Assembly (NCBI RefSeq): GCF_000718255.1
Contig: NZ_JOFJ01000018.1
Span: forward strand, 62,001-126,000
From: Spirillospora albida
Lineage (GTDB): Bacteria; Actinomycetota; Actinomycetes; Streptosporangiales; Streptosporangiaceae
Length of the DNA stretch: 64,000 nucleotides
Reading direction: 5' to 3'
Shown here: positions 1 to 8,359 of the stretch, in pieces
Layout: every line of letters begins with the position of its first letter
Numbering within the stretch: the first letter of the stretch is position 1
The notes under the pieces: model-generated
What the model was told of the DNA's origin: nothing
The model's input: only the letters and a program-made list of their open reading frames with translations
The model's database searches: none
Program-made: the position numbers and the translations under genes

Positions 1-92
1 CGGGCGCGGCGCCGCCCACCACGATGCTCGGGGTGACGCGGCTGGCGCTCCCCACCCTGATGGTCGAGCTCGAGGGGACCGCCGTCGCGTGA
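1..92 (+). CDS. RidA/YjgF-family protein, C-terminal fragment (5' end outside window)
   Basis: The open frame enters from the left edge (codons in phase from base 3) and ends at a TGA at 90-92. The visible tail contains TTMLGVTRLALPTLMVELEG. That is the typical end of RidA proteins, where a ttxxGVxxLa segment is followed by a hydrophobic strand ending in E-x-E-x-x-AV. RidA enzymes hydrolyse reactive enamine/imine intermediates released by PLP enzymes. Only about 29 residues are visible, so active-site residues cannot be checked. The assignment rests on this C-terminal pattern alone. Confidence 0.55.
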   Translation, partial: GAAPPTTMLGVTRLALPTLMVELEGTAVA

Positions 93-337
93 GGCGACCC
101 CGCGTCCGGCAGGGCGGCTGAACGGATCGGGCGGCGCGGCTTCCGGCGGCCCCCCGATCCACCCGCGGCCGTGCGGCCGCCTCTGGCGAGCAGTTCGGCC
201 TCCAGCAGGAGACCGACGTCGCGTACCACCACCATGCGGTCACCCTACGCACCGCCCGGCCCGCGGGACCAGAGCGCGGCCCTGCCGCCGGCGGATCGTG
301 GCGCGCGGATCGCCCGTGGCATTCCGGGCGATCGGTC

Positions 338-368
338 TTGACTGTGACGTTACGTCGTACCCCAGGCT
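338..368 (+). promoter_or_regulatory. MerR-type promoter with 19-bp spacer and dyad
   Basis: A -35-like TTGACT (338-343) and a weak -10-like CAGGCT (363-368) are separated by 19 bp, the lengthened spacing typical of promoters under MerR-family control. A dyad GACG-TTA-CGTC (346-356) lies in the spacer. The -10 ends 6 nt before the GTG at 375, so the transcript is probably leaderless. Autoregulation of the exporter operon is inferred. Confidence 0.55.
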
Positions 369-374
369 TGGCTC

Positions 375-1193
375 GTGCGAGTGAAGGAATTGGCGGACCT
401 CGCCGGTACCACGGTGCGGACGGTCCGGTACTACCACGAGATCGGCCTGCTGCCCGTACCAGCGGTGCGCGACGGGTGCCGTGACTACGACCTCACGCAC
501 GTCGCGCGGCTCATCCGCATCCGCTGGCTGGCGCAGGCCGGGGTGCCGCTGTCGCGGGTCAAGGGAATGCTGCACCCCGCCGACGACCCGGAGCGGGAGC
601 CGGCCGGGGTCCGCGCGTCGGTGCTCACCGACCTGAACGCCACCGTGGTCGCGCTTGAGGAGCAGCTGGAGGAGCTGGAGGCGCAGCGCGCGCAGGTGCG
701 GCGTCTCATCGCCGCCGTGGAGCGGCATGACCACCTGTCGCCGCTGCCGGCGGCGATCGCGCGGTTCTACGAGACGATCGAGCGGCGCGTCGAGGACGAC
801 GGCGCGCGCCGGATGATCCGGCGGGAGCGCGACTTCATGGAGCTGGCGTTCTACCGCGGTGAGATGCCACCGGAGGTGGAGGTCGTCTACCAGGGATTCG
901 ACGAGGCGCGCATGGCCGAGAGCGCCGCGCTGTTCGGCCGGTTCGCCGACCGGTACGAGGCGGAGTCGGCGCCCACCGACGAGGAGGCCGCGCAGATCGC
1001 GGCGGCGATCGTCGAGCGGTTCAGCCGGCATCTGGGGGCCGGGTTCCCGCCCCTGGCCCGGTCGGTGGACGTGGACGGCCTCCGGCGGGCCGCGGACCTG
1101 TACGTGCGGCTGGCCGAGGACAAGGACAGGCGGCTCGACAGGGTGATCGCCGACGCGCTGCTGGACGCCATCGAGGAGGCACGGAACCGATGA
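375..1193 (+). CDS. MerR-family transcriptional regulator
   Basis: 272 residues. The N-terminal winged helix-turn-helix (about 1-70; VKELADLAGTTVRTVRYYHE then GLLP) is a classic MerR DNA-binding domain. A dimerising coiled coil follows (about 80-120, rich in EEQLEELEAQR). The long C-terminal region (about 125-272) resembles the effector-binding part of regulators that sit beside ABC exporters, and its ligand is unknown. The GTG start at 375 lies 6 nt after the putative -10, so translation is likely leaderless. The stop overlaps the start of the ABC ATPase gene by 4 bp (ATGA), so it heads a three-gene operon and probably senses the compound that the exporter handles. Confidence 0.9.
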   Translation: MRVKELADLAGTTVRTVRYYHEIGLLPVPAVRDGCRDYDLTHVARLIRIRWLAQAGVPLSRVKGMLHPADDPEREPAGVRASVLTDLNATVVALEEQLEELEAQRAQVRRLIAAVERHDHLSPLPAAIARFYETIERRVEDDGARRMIRRERDFMELAFYRGEMPPEVEVVYQGFDEARMAESAALFGRFADRYEAESAPTDEEAAQIAAAIVERFSRHLGAGFPPLARSVDVDGLRRAADLYVRLAEDKDRRLDRVIADALLDAIEEARNR

Positions 1194-2116
1194 GCCGGGA
1201 CGACGTGATCGACGTGACGGGGCTGGAGAAGCGGTTCGGTGCACTCGCCGCCGTCGACGGCCTGGACCTGCGGGTCGCCGAAGGGGAGGTGCACGGCTTC
1301 CTTGGCCCCAACGGGGCGGGGAAGTCGACGACGATCAGAGTCCTGCTCGGGCTGTACCGGGCCACCGCCGGGCGCGTCCGCGTCCTGGGCCTGGATCCGG
1401 CGTCCTCGGCCGCTCGGCTGAACCGGCGGGTCTCCTATGTGCCGGGCGAGGTGAACCTGTGGCCGAACCTGACGGGCCAGGAGGTGCTCGACGCCCTGGC
1501 CGGCCTGCGGGGTGCGCGCGACGTGGCGGCCGAACGGCGCCTGGTCGCCGATTTCGCCCTGGACGTGCGCAAACGGGTCCGCGCCTATTCCAAGGGCAAC
1601 CGGCAGAAGGTGATCCTGATCGCGGCGCTCGCGGCCCCCACGGACCTGCTCGTCCTAGACGAGCCGACCTCGGGCCTCGACCCGCTCATGGAGGAGCTGT
1701 TCCAGCGCTGCGTGCGCGAGGCCGCGGCGGCGGGCCGCACGGTGCTGCTGTCCAGCCACATCCTCGCCGAGGTCGAGGACGTGTGCGCATCGGTGTCGAT
1801 CATCAAGGACGGCCGGCTGGTGGAGGCGGGGCGGCTGTCCGACCTGCGGCATCTGGCCGCCTCCGAGGTCACCGCCCGGTTCGGCGCGGACCGGGCGTTC
1901 GCCGCCGTGGCGGCCGGCCTGGACTCGCTCGGCCTGGCCGTGGACGGACCGGAGGGTCCGGCCGCGGACGGGCACCGGGTGCGGCTGAGCGTCCCCCGCG
2001 ATCTGGTCCCCGCGACCCTGGGGCTGCTGGCCTCGGCCGACGCCGAGGACATCACCTGCACCCCGGCGCGGCTGGAGGACCTGTTCCTGCGGCACTACCG
2101 GGGGGAGGCCCGATGA
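1190..2116 (+). CDS. ABC transporter ATP-binding protein (ABC-2 drug exporter type)
   Basis: 308 residues. Walker A is GPNGAGKST (about 38-46), the signature is YSKGNRQKV in place of LSGGQ, and Walker B is LLVLDEPTSGLD, followed by a D-loop and the switch His in SSHILAE. The variant signature is common in DrrA/CcmA-like exporter ATPases. The last 80 residues form the extra C-terminal domain of that family. It overlaps the MerR gene and the permease gene by 4 bp each, so all three should be co-translated. The likely role is energising efflux of an antibiotic-like or lipophilic compound; the substrate is not predictable. Confidence 0.93.
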   Translation: MSRDDVIDVTGLEKRFGALAAVDGLDLRVAEGEVHGFLGPNGAGKSTTIRVLLGLYRATAGRVRVLGLDPASSAARLNRRVSYVPGEVNLWPNLTGQEVLDALAGLRGARDVAAERRLVADFALDVRKRVRAYSKGNRQKVILIAALAAPTDLLVLDEPTSGLDPLMEELFQRCVREAAAAGRTVLLSSHILAEVEDVCASVSIIKDGRLVEAGRLSDLRHLAASEVTARFGADRAFAAVAAGLDSLGLAVDGPEGPAADGHRVRLSVPRDLVPATLGLLASADAEDITCTPARLEDLFLRHYRGEAR

Positions 2117-3696
2117 CCGCCGCGCGCCTGATGCTGCGCCGCCACCGGCTGCTGATCGGCTCCTGGTCGGTGCTGCTGGTCGCGCTGGCCGGTGGCACCG
2201 TGTCGGCCTACCAGTCGACCTACCCCACCGAGAGGGAGCGGCGGGCGGCCGTCGACCTGATCCAGCACGACGCCGCGACCACGCTGCTGTACGGCAGGCT
2301 GCCGGACCCGGGCACGCCGGCCCAGATGTTCGCCTGGGAGGTCGGCGCCCTCGCCACCCTCCTGGTGGCGGTCATGGCGGTGGTGCTGGCGGTCGCCCTG
2401 ACACGCGCGGCGGAGGAGGACGGGACCCTGGAGCTGATGCTGACGTCCGGGGCGGACCGCCGGACGCCCATCCGGGCCGCCTGCGGTGTGCTTGTCGCGG
2501 TGGCGGCCGTCCTCGCCGCGGGCTGCGCGACCGGGGCCGGGCTCGCGGCGGGCCGTGTCGACGGGGTCACCTGGCCGGGCGCGCTGGCCTTCGGCGCGGT
2601 CCTGGCGGTGACCCTCCTGGTGGTCGGCGCGCTGACCATGGTGCTCGCGCAGGTCGTCGCCTCCGCCAGGGCCGCCCGTCGCCTGGGGATGGCGGCGGTC
2701 GGCGTCGCGTTCGTCGTCCGGGCGTTCGCCGACACCCGGGACGCGGAGCGGCTGAACTGGGCGAGCCCGCTCGCCCTCTCGACGACCGCGGGGCCGTTCA
2801 CCCATGACCGGTGGTGGGCCCTGGCGGCCTTCGCCGGCGTGGCCGGGGCACTGGCGTGGCTGGCGGTGCTGCTGTCGGACCGGCGCGAGTACGGCGCCGG
2901 CCTGCTGCCCGCAACGGAATCCCGCGACGCGCGGCTGAACATCCGTTCCGGGCTCGGCCTGACCGCGCGGCTGTTCCGCGGCGACATCCTGACCTGGACG
3001 GTCGCGGTGGCGTGCGTCGGGGCGCTGTTCGCCTCCATGGGCTCCACGGTGGTGCAGCAGAGCAGGGAAGGCGACCTGGACGGCTTCCTGGGATCGCAAC
3101 TGGAATCGGGTGATCCGGAAGCCGCCTACCTCGCCTACTGCGGGACGGCCGTCGGCATCGCCGTCGCCGTGTTCGCCGTGCTGAGCGTCCTGCGCACCGG
3201 CCGCGACGAACGCGAGGGGCTGGCCGACCACGTCCTGGCCACCGGTACGGACCGATGGAGACCGCTGGCCTGGAACGTGACCGCGACGGCCGTCGGCTGC
3301 GCGCTGATCCTCCTGGTCACCGGCGCGGCCAGTGCGCTCATCGCCCCGATGACCATCACCGGCACCGACGTGGCGCTGCGCGCCTTCACCTACAGCGCCG
3401 GCCAGTGGCCGGCGGCGATGGCCGCGGCCGGGTGGACCGCCCTGCTGGTCGGTCTGCGGCCCGGCGCCGGACCCCTGGCGTGGGTGCTGCCGGCGGCCGG
3501 CGGGACCCTCGCCCTCCTGGGGCGGCTGTTCGGCGTTCCCCAGGCCGTGCAGGACCTCGGCATCTTCCAGCACGTCCCCGACCCCGCCGCCGCCCGTCCC
3601 GGCCTCGGCGGTCTCGCCGTCCTCCTCGCCGTCGCGGCGGTGACGGTCCTGGCCGGCGTCATCGCCGCGGCCCGCCGCGACGTCGTCCTCGGCTGA
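2113..3696 (+). CDS. ABC-2 type exporter permease (TnrB3-like)
   Basis: 527 residues with about twelve hydrophobic segments in two similar halves (about 15-265 and 290-525). This fits polyketide-antibiotic exporter permeases such as TnrB3 of tetronasin resistance, which are fused ABC-2 permeases of about 530 residues. I chose the ATG at 2113 because it overlaps the TGA of the ATPase gene (ATGA). An upstream extension of the frame only shadows the ATPase gene. With the preceding ATPase it makes a complete exporter under the MerR regulator. A short GC-rich inverted repeat after the stop (about 3697-3730) could terminate transcription toward the convergent regulator gene. Confidence 0.88.
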   Translation: MTAARLMLRRHRLLIGSWSVLLVALAGGTVSAYQSTYPTERERRAAVDLIQHDAATTLLYGRLPDPGTPAQMFAWEVGALATLLVAVMAVVLAVALTRAAEEDGTLELMLTSGADRRTPIRAACGVLVAVAAVLAAGCATGAGLAAGRVDGVTWPGALAFGAVLAVTLLVVGALTMVLAQVVASARAARRLGMAAVGVAFVVRAFADTRDAERLNWASPLALSTTAGPFTHDRWWALAAFAGVAGALAWLAVLLSDRREYGAGLLPATESRDARLNIRSGLGLTARLFRGDILTWTVAVACVGALFASMGSTVVQQSREGDLDGFLGSQLESGDPEAAYLAYCGTAVGIAVAVFAVLSVLRTGRDEREGLADHVLATGTDRWRPLAWNVTATAVGCALILLVTGAASALIAPMTITGTDVALRAFTYSAGQWPAAMAAAGWTALLVGLRPGAGPLAWVLPAAGGTLALLGRLFGVPQAVQDLGIFQHVPDPAAARPGLGGLAVLLAVAAVTVLAGVIAAARRDVVLG

Positions 3697-3716
3697 GCCC
3701 CGCACGGGCGAGCGGA

Positions 3717-4361
3717 TCAGTCGCCGCGGGGGACGACCATGCCGGACTCGTAGGCGAACACGACGGCCTGGGCGCGGTCGCGCAGGCCGAGCTTGGCGAA
3801 GATGCGCGCCACGTGCGTCTTCACGGTCGCCTCGCTGAGATGCAGGTGGGCGGCCAGTTCGGCGTTCGACAGGCCGCCTCCGAGCAGGCGCAGCACCTCC
3901 CGCTCGCGCGGCGTCAGCTCGTCCACGCCCGTCGGCTCCGGGCCCGGCCGGGCGAACCGCTCCACGAGCCGGCGCGTGATGGACGGCGACAGCAGCGCGT
4001 CCCCGGTCGCGACGAGCCGCACGGACGCCACCAGGTGCTCGGGCGTGACGTCCTTCAGCAGGAAGCCGCTCGCGCCCGCCGAGAGCGCCGTGTAGACGTA
4101 CCGGTCGAGGTCGAAGGTCGTGAGCATCACCACGCGGCAGGACGGACGGTCGGCGAGCACCCGCCGGGTCGCCTCCAGCCCGTCCAGCTCCGGCATCCGG
4201 ATGTCCATCAGGACCACGTCGGGACGCAGCCGGCGCGCGGCGGCCACCGCCTCCAGCCCGTTGGCGGCCTCGCCGACCACCTCGATGCCGCCCTTGGTGA
4301 GGATCATCCGGAAGCCGCCGCGCACGAGCGTCTGGTCGTCGGCGATCAGCACGCGCGTCAC
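3717..4361 (-). CDS. NarL/FixJ-family response regulator
   Basis: 214 residues. The receiver domain (about 3-118) has the acidic pair D8-D9, phospho-acceptor D53 (VVLMDIRMPELDG), T81 and K103 (SGFLLKD). A LuxR-type helix-turn-helix follows (about 145-205; LTPREREVLRLLGGG and LHLSEATVKTHVARIFAKLGL). The GTG start overlaps the kinase stop by 4 bp, giving a translationally coupled two-component pair. The divergent ABC transporter (5272 onward) is the usual target of such pairs in actinobacteria. Confidence 0.95.
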   Translation of the reverse strand: MTRVLIADDQTLVRGGFRMILTKGGIEVVGEAANGLEAVAAARRLRPDVVLMDIRMPELDGLEATRRVLADRPSCRVVMLTTFDLDRYVYTALSAGASGFLLKDVTPEHLVASVRLVATGDALLSPSITRRLVERFARPGPEPTGVDELTPREREVLRLLGGGLSNAELAAHLHLSEATVKTHVARIFAKLGLRDRAQAVVFAYESGMVVPRGD

Positions 4362-5134
4362 GGCCGCTCCAGGGGGATCCGCGCGCGCACCCGGTACCCG
4401 CCGCCGAGCCGGCGCCGGGCGTCCAGGTCGCCGCCGTAGACGGCGACCCGTTCGCGCAGCCCGATCAGGCCGCGCCCGTCCTTGTTCTCGGCGGCGGGCG
4501 CGGCCGTTCCGGTCAGCACGCTCGGCCCGGTGTTCAGCACCTCCAGCCGCAGGTTCCGCCCGTAGCCCACCCGTACCTCCGCCCGCGCCCCCGGCGCTCC
4601 GTGCTTCAGCGCGTTGGTGAGCGCCTCCTGGACGATCCGGTATCCGGTCGCGTCGATCCCGGCGGGCAGCGGACGCGGCTCGCCCGTGACGGTCACGTCC
4701 ACCGGCAGTCCCGCGAACGCGACCCGGTCCACCAGCGCCCCCAGCCGGGCCAGCGACGGCTGCGGCGCGAGCTCGTCGCCGTCCGGCGCGGGCGCGAGGA
4801 CGCCGAGCAGGTTCCGCAGCTCCGTCATCGCCTCGCGTCCCGTGCGCTCCACGGCGAGCAGCGCCTCCTCGGCCTCGCCCGCCTCCCCGTCGAGGCCGTG
4901 CCGCGCGGCCCCGGCCTGCACGACCATGACGCTGACGCTGTGGCTGACGATGTCGTGCAGGTCCCGCGCCACCCGCGCCCGCTCCTCCTCGACGGCCTGG
5001 CTCGCCGCGCCCTCCCGCTCCCGCTCCAGCAGCCAGTTGCGCGCGCCCAGCTCGGCGCGGCGGCGGCGGCGCTCCCACAGCGCCCACAGGCAGGGGAGGG
5101 CCACCGACAGTGGCACGATCCATAGGGGCACCAT
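4358..5134 (-). CDS. NarL-type sensor histidine kinase, short sensor
   Basis: 258 residues. One membrane segment (about 3-20) is followed by a short linker, a HisKA_3 dimerisation domain with ERARVARDLHDIVSHSVSVM (phospho-acceptor H60) and a HATPase domain (YRIVQEALTNALKHG as N-box; GRGLIGLRERV near the end). Relatives usually have four to six transmembrane helices before the H-box and are about 370-420 residues long, so this is a sensor-reduced version. It overlaps the response-regulator gene by 4 bp. With one helix and almost no extracytoplasmic loop it probably senses the membrane or a partner such as the neighbouring MacB/FtsX-type transporter; that is inference. Confidence 0.9.
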   Translation of the reverse strand: MVPLWIVPLSVALPCLWALWERRRRRAELGARNWLLEREREGAASQAVEEERARVARDLHDIVSHSVSVMVVQAGAARHGLDGEAGEAEEALLAVERTGREAMTELRNLLGVLAPAPDGDELAPQPSLARLGALVDRVAFAGLPVDVTVTGEPRPLPAGIDATGYRIVQEALTNALKHGAPGARAEVRVGYGRNLRLEVLNTGPSVLTGTAAPAAENKDGRGLIGLRERVAVYGGDLDARRRLGGGYRVRARIPLERP

Positions 5135-5271
5135 GCGCTCATACTGGCGGCGGACCGGACGAAGCGCATCCTTCGGCCGGGCGAGGCCCGTACATCGCCG
5201 GGATGACCCGGCCCCGCGGCTACATCCCGGGCCCGACGCGGCGGCGGCCCGGCGAGCCCTACCGTCCAGGC

Positions 5272-5946
5272 ATGGAACTGATGGTTCGGCTCAAGGACGT
5301 GCGCAAGGAGTACGGCGAGACCGCCGCGCTCGCGGGCGTCACCCTCGACATCCGCGCCGGTGAGGCCGTCGCCGTGATGGGCCCCTCGGGTTCGGGGAAG
5401 TCCACCCTCCTCAACATGGTGGCGGGCCTGGACCGGCCCACCTCCGGCCAGGTGATCGTGCGCGGCGAGGACATCACCGGCATGGGTGAGGCGGCCCTCG
5501 CCAAGTACCGCCGGCGCCGCATCGGCATGGTCTTCCAGTTCTTCTACCTCCTGGACGACCTGCCGGTGCTGGAGAACGTCATGCTCGCGGCGCAGCTGCT
5601 CGGCATCGGCCGCAGGCAGGCGCGGACCCGGGCGATGGAGCTGCTGGACGAGCTCGGCATCGCCGACCGCGCCGACGCCTACCCCGTGGCCCTGTCCGGC
5701 GGGGAGCGCCAGCGCGTCGGCGTCGCCCGCGCCCTGATGAACCGCCCCGCGCTGCTCCTGGCCGACGAGCCGACCGGCGCCCTCGACTCCCGCGCCGGCG
5801 AGCAGGTCATGGACCTCCTGCTGGACCTCAACCAGATCGGCCAGACGCTGCTCATCGTCACCCACGACGAGCGCCTGGCCGCGCGCTGCGCCGACCGGGT
5901 CATCGCGTTCGAGGACGGCCGGCTCGCCACGGAGGTGACCCGGTGA
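5272..5946 (+). CDS. MacB/LolD-type ABC transporter ATP-binding protein
   Basis: 224 residues. Walker A is GPSGSGKST, the Q-loop lies in MVFQFFYLL, the signature is LSGGERQRV, Walker B is LLLADEPTGALDS and the switch is VTHD. This is the LolD/MacB/FtsE group, which works with FtsX-type permeases that move substrates by mechanotransmission rather than by a channel. I chose the ATG at 5272 (protein begins MELMVRLKDVRKEYG) because it gives the family-standard N-terminus; earlier in-frame starts (5203 and 5110) add low-complexity sequence. The stop overlaps the permease GTG by 4 bp. The divergent two-component pair probably controls this transporter. Confidence 0.93.
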   Translation: MELMVRLKDVRKEYGETAALAGVTLDIRAGEAVAVMGPSGSGKSTLLNMVAGLDRPTSGQVIVRGEDITGMGEAALAKYRRRRIGMVFQFFYLLDDLPVLENVMLAAQLLGIGRRQARTRAMELLDELGIADRADAYPVALSGGERQRVGVARALMNRPALLLADEPTGALDSRAGEQVMDLLLDLNQIGQTLLIVTHDERLAARCADRVIAFEDGRLATEVTR

Positions 5947-8237
5947 GGGCGGTATGGCGGGCCGCGCGGTACGCGGTCCGGCGGCGGAGGCTGCAGACGC
6001 TCATCATCGGGGTCGTGGTGCTGCTGTCCACCGCCACGACCGTGCTCGCGATGGGCCTGCTCGCCACGGTGGACGGCCCGTACGACAGGGCGTTCGCGCA
6101 GCAGCGGGGCGCGCACCTGACCGTCTCCTACGACGCGGCGAGGACGACCGGCGCGCAGGCGGCGGCGTCGGCGGCGCGGCCGGGCGTGACGGCGGCGGGC
6201 GGCCCCTACGCGTCGCAGATCATGACGGTCGGGTCCCCGGGCCGCCCCGCGGGCGGATCGTCCGGCGGTTCGCCCGGCGGGCCGTCCGTCCGGCCAGCGC
6301 TGCCGCCCGGCCCGATCACGGTCGTCGCGCGGGCCGCCGACGGCGGCGACCGCGTGGACCGCCTGACGCTCAAGCGCGGGCGCTGGGCGACCGGACCGGG
6401 CGAGATCGTGGTGGGCAGCGACCTCGCGCGCGGCCCCGGGCAGACGGAGCTGATCGGGCAGAAGGTCCCCTTCACCGACGGGCGGACCCTCACCATCGTG
6501 GGCCTCGGCCGGTCGATCACCCGCAGCGCGCAGGGCTGGGTGGCGCCCGGTCAGCTGACCAGGCCGGACGGCAGGCAGATGCTCTACCGGCTCGCCGACC
6601 CCGCGGCCCCCGCCGCGAACGTCACCGCCGGGCTCGCGGCGACCTCCGCGCAGAGCTACGAGGTGGCCCGCCGCAAGGCCACCGAGGACGGGAAGGTGGC
6701 GATCCCGTTCCTCGTCGCGTTCGGGGTCGCCGGGCTGATCGTCGCGGTCCTCATCATCGGCAACGTGGTCAGCGGCGCGGTCGTGTCGGGGTTCCGGCAC
6801 ATCGGCGTCCTCAAGGCCATCGGGTTCACCCCGGCCCAGGTCACCGGCGTGTACCTGATGATGATCGCGGTTCCGGCGGTGGTGGGCTGCCTGGCCGGCA
6901 CGGTGGCCGGCAACATCCTGGCCGGGGCGGTCAGCGCGTCCCTGAGCGAGTCGCTCGACCTGCCGGCCGCCAGCGGGGTCTCGGTCGCGGTGGACGTGCT
7001 GGCCGTCCTCGGGGTGCTCGGCGTGGCCGCCGTGACCGCGCTGGTCCCGGCCGTCCGCGCGGGGCTGGTCCCGGCGGCGGTGGCGGTCAGCGCGGGCGCC
7101 GCGCCGCGCCGCGGCCGGGCCCTGCGGGTGCAGCGGCTGCTGGCCCGGACCCGGCTGCCGCGCCCGGTCAGCCTCGGCCTCGGCGTGCCGTTCGCCCGGC
7201 CCGGACGCACCGCCCTGACGGTCAGCGCCGTCGCGTTCGGGGTGGCCGCCGTCACGCTGGCGGTCGGCCTCAGCCGGACCCTCGACGCCTACTTCACCGA
7301 CGAGACGCGCCTGCGGACCTTTCAGGTCGAGGTCGTCGGGCAGGGCGAGGCGCCGTCGCTCGCGGGACGGCCCGGCACCGCGAAGGTCGCCGTCACGTCG
7401 TCCGCGCAGGTCCACGTGCCGGGTTCGTCCCGGGCGGTGGAACTGAAGGCGTACCAGGGCGCGCCCGCCGACCGCCACGGCTACCGGGTGGTGAGCGGCC
7501 GGTGGCTGGACGGGCCGGGGCAGGTGGTCGTCGGAGACCCCTTCCTCGAGGAGTCCGGCAAGAGGATCGGCGACACCGTCACCGTCGGCACGGACGGGAG
7601 GAAGGCCGTGCTGCGGATCGTCGGCACGGCGATCGTGGACGGCAGCGACACGTTCGTCACCGACTGGGCGTCCTTCGCGCCGTTCGGCGACGTCGCCCTC
7701 GGCTCCCTCATGGAGGTCACCCTCACGCCGGGCACGTCGGCGCGCGCCTACGTCGACGCGCTCACGGCCGAGGGCGTGATGGCCCATACGACCGACGAGG
7801 GCACGGACGTCGAGCAGGCGATCGTCCTCGGCCTCGTGGCGCTGCTGACGCTGGGGATCGCCGCCGTGGCGGGGCTCGGGGTGTTCAACACCGTGGTGCT
7901 CAACACCCGCGACCGGGTCCGCGACTTCGGCATCCTCAAGTCGCTCGGCGCGACACCGAAGCAGGTGCTGACGGTCGTCCTCGTCTCGATGGGCGCGCTC
8001 GGCCTGCTCGGCGGGCTCATCGGCCTGCCGCTCGGCATGGCCGCCCACCAGGTGGTGCTGCCGGCCATGGCCCGCACGGGCGGCATCGTCCTGCCCTACG
8101 GCCTGACCGAGATCTTCCCGTGGACGCTGGCGGCCCTGTTCGTCCTGGCGGGGATCGCGATCGCCGTGCTCGGGGCGCTGGTCCCGGCGGGCTGGGCGGC
8201 GCGGATCAGGACCGCCACGGCGCTGCGCTCGGAGTGA
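5943..8237 (+). CDS. FtsX-like ABC transporter permease
   Basis: 764 residues. An N-terminal membrane helix (about 17-40) is followed by a large extracytoplasmic domain with a Gly/Ser/Pro-rich insert at about 98-120 (GGSSGGSPGGPS). The first FtsX core has three helices (about 255-385). A linker, a further helix and a second extracytoplasmic domain lead to the second FtsX core (about 625-760; LGVFNTVVLNTRDRVRDFGI). This duplicated-core layout is usual for actinobacterial ABC permeases that pair with a LolD/MacB ATPase. GTG 5943 overlaps the ATPase stop (GTGA). A strong hairpin immediately after the gene closes the operon. Confidence 0.93.
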   Translation: MRAVWRAARYAVRRRRLQTLIIGVVVLLSTATTVLAMGLLATVDGPYDRAFAQQRGAHLTVSYDAARTTGAQAAASAARPGVTAAGGPYASQIMTVGSPGRPAGGSSGGSPGGPSVRPALPPGPITVVARAADGGDRVDRLTLKRGRWATGPGEIVVGSDLARGPGQTELIGQKVPFTDGRTLTIVGLGRSITRSAQGWVAPGQLTRPDGRQMLYRLADPAAPAANVTAGLAATSAQSYEVARRKATEDGKVAIPFLVAFGVAGLIVAVLIIGNVVSGAVVSGFRHIGVLKAIGFTPAQVTGVYLMMIAVPAVVGCLAGTVAGNILAGAVSASLSESLDLPAASGVSVAVDVLAVLGVLGVAAVTALVPAVRAGLVPAAVAVSAGAAPRRGRALRVQRLLARTRLPRPVSLGLGVPFARPGRTALTVSAVAFGVAAVTLAVGLSRTLDAYFTDETRLRTFQVEVVGQGEAPSLAGRPGTAKVAVTSSAQVHVPGSSRAVELKAYQGAPADRHGYRVVSGRWLDGPGQVVVGDPFLEESGKRIGDTVTVGTDGRKAVLRIVGTAIVDGSDTFVTDWASFAPFGDVALGSLMEVTLTPGTSARAYVDALTAEGVMAHTTDEGTDVEQAIVLGLVALLTLGIAAVAGLGVFNTVVLNTRDRVRDFGILKSLGATPKQVLTVVLVSMGALGLLGGLIGLPLGMAAHQVVLPAMARTGGIVLPYGLTEIFPWTLAALFVLAGIAIAVLGALVPAGWAARIRTATALRSE

Positions 8238-8240
8238 ACG

Positions 8241-8276
8241 TCGGCCGCACGGGCGGCGGGCCGCCCGTGTGGCCGA
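8241..8276 (+). terminator. Strong hairpin terminator after the FtsX-type permease gene
   Basis: Arms of 16 bp (8241-8256 and 8261-8276) match at 15 positions, with one G-T-type mismatch, around a 4-nt loop (cggg). It starts 3 nt after the permease stop. No T-tract follows, as is usual in GC-rich actinobacteria. It rules out the in-frame GTG codons at 8234 and 8267 as plausible starts for the next gene. Confidence 0.7.
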
Positions 8277-8280
8277 CCAA

Positions 8281-8302
8281 TTCGAACGCTATTCTAGAAC
8301 GG
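8281..8302 (+). promoter_or_regulatory. Probable promoter/operator for the MFS gene
   Basis: An AT-rich patch in otherwise very GC-rich DNA contains a -10-like TATTCT (8290-8295) and a short palindrome TTCTAGAA (8292-8299), within TTCTAGAACGG. Part-palindromes with CTAGAAC resemble TetR-type sites, but the regulator is unknown. A strong Shine-Dalgarno sequence (GAGGAGG, 8348-8354) lies downstream. Confidence 0.4.
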
Positions 8303-8359
8303 TTTCGGCAGGACGCGCCGTCCCCCCGCGGCTCCGCGGCCGTCACCGAGGAGGATCCG

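Noticed and set aside
1..235. Minus-strand open frame starting at ATG 235 with TAGGGT 6 nt upstream
   Set aside because: It runs antisense through the RidA-like 3' end, has no recognisable family, and has an Arg/Gly/Ala-rich composition typical of GC-rich shadow frames.
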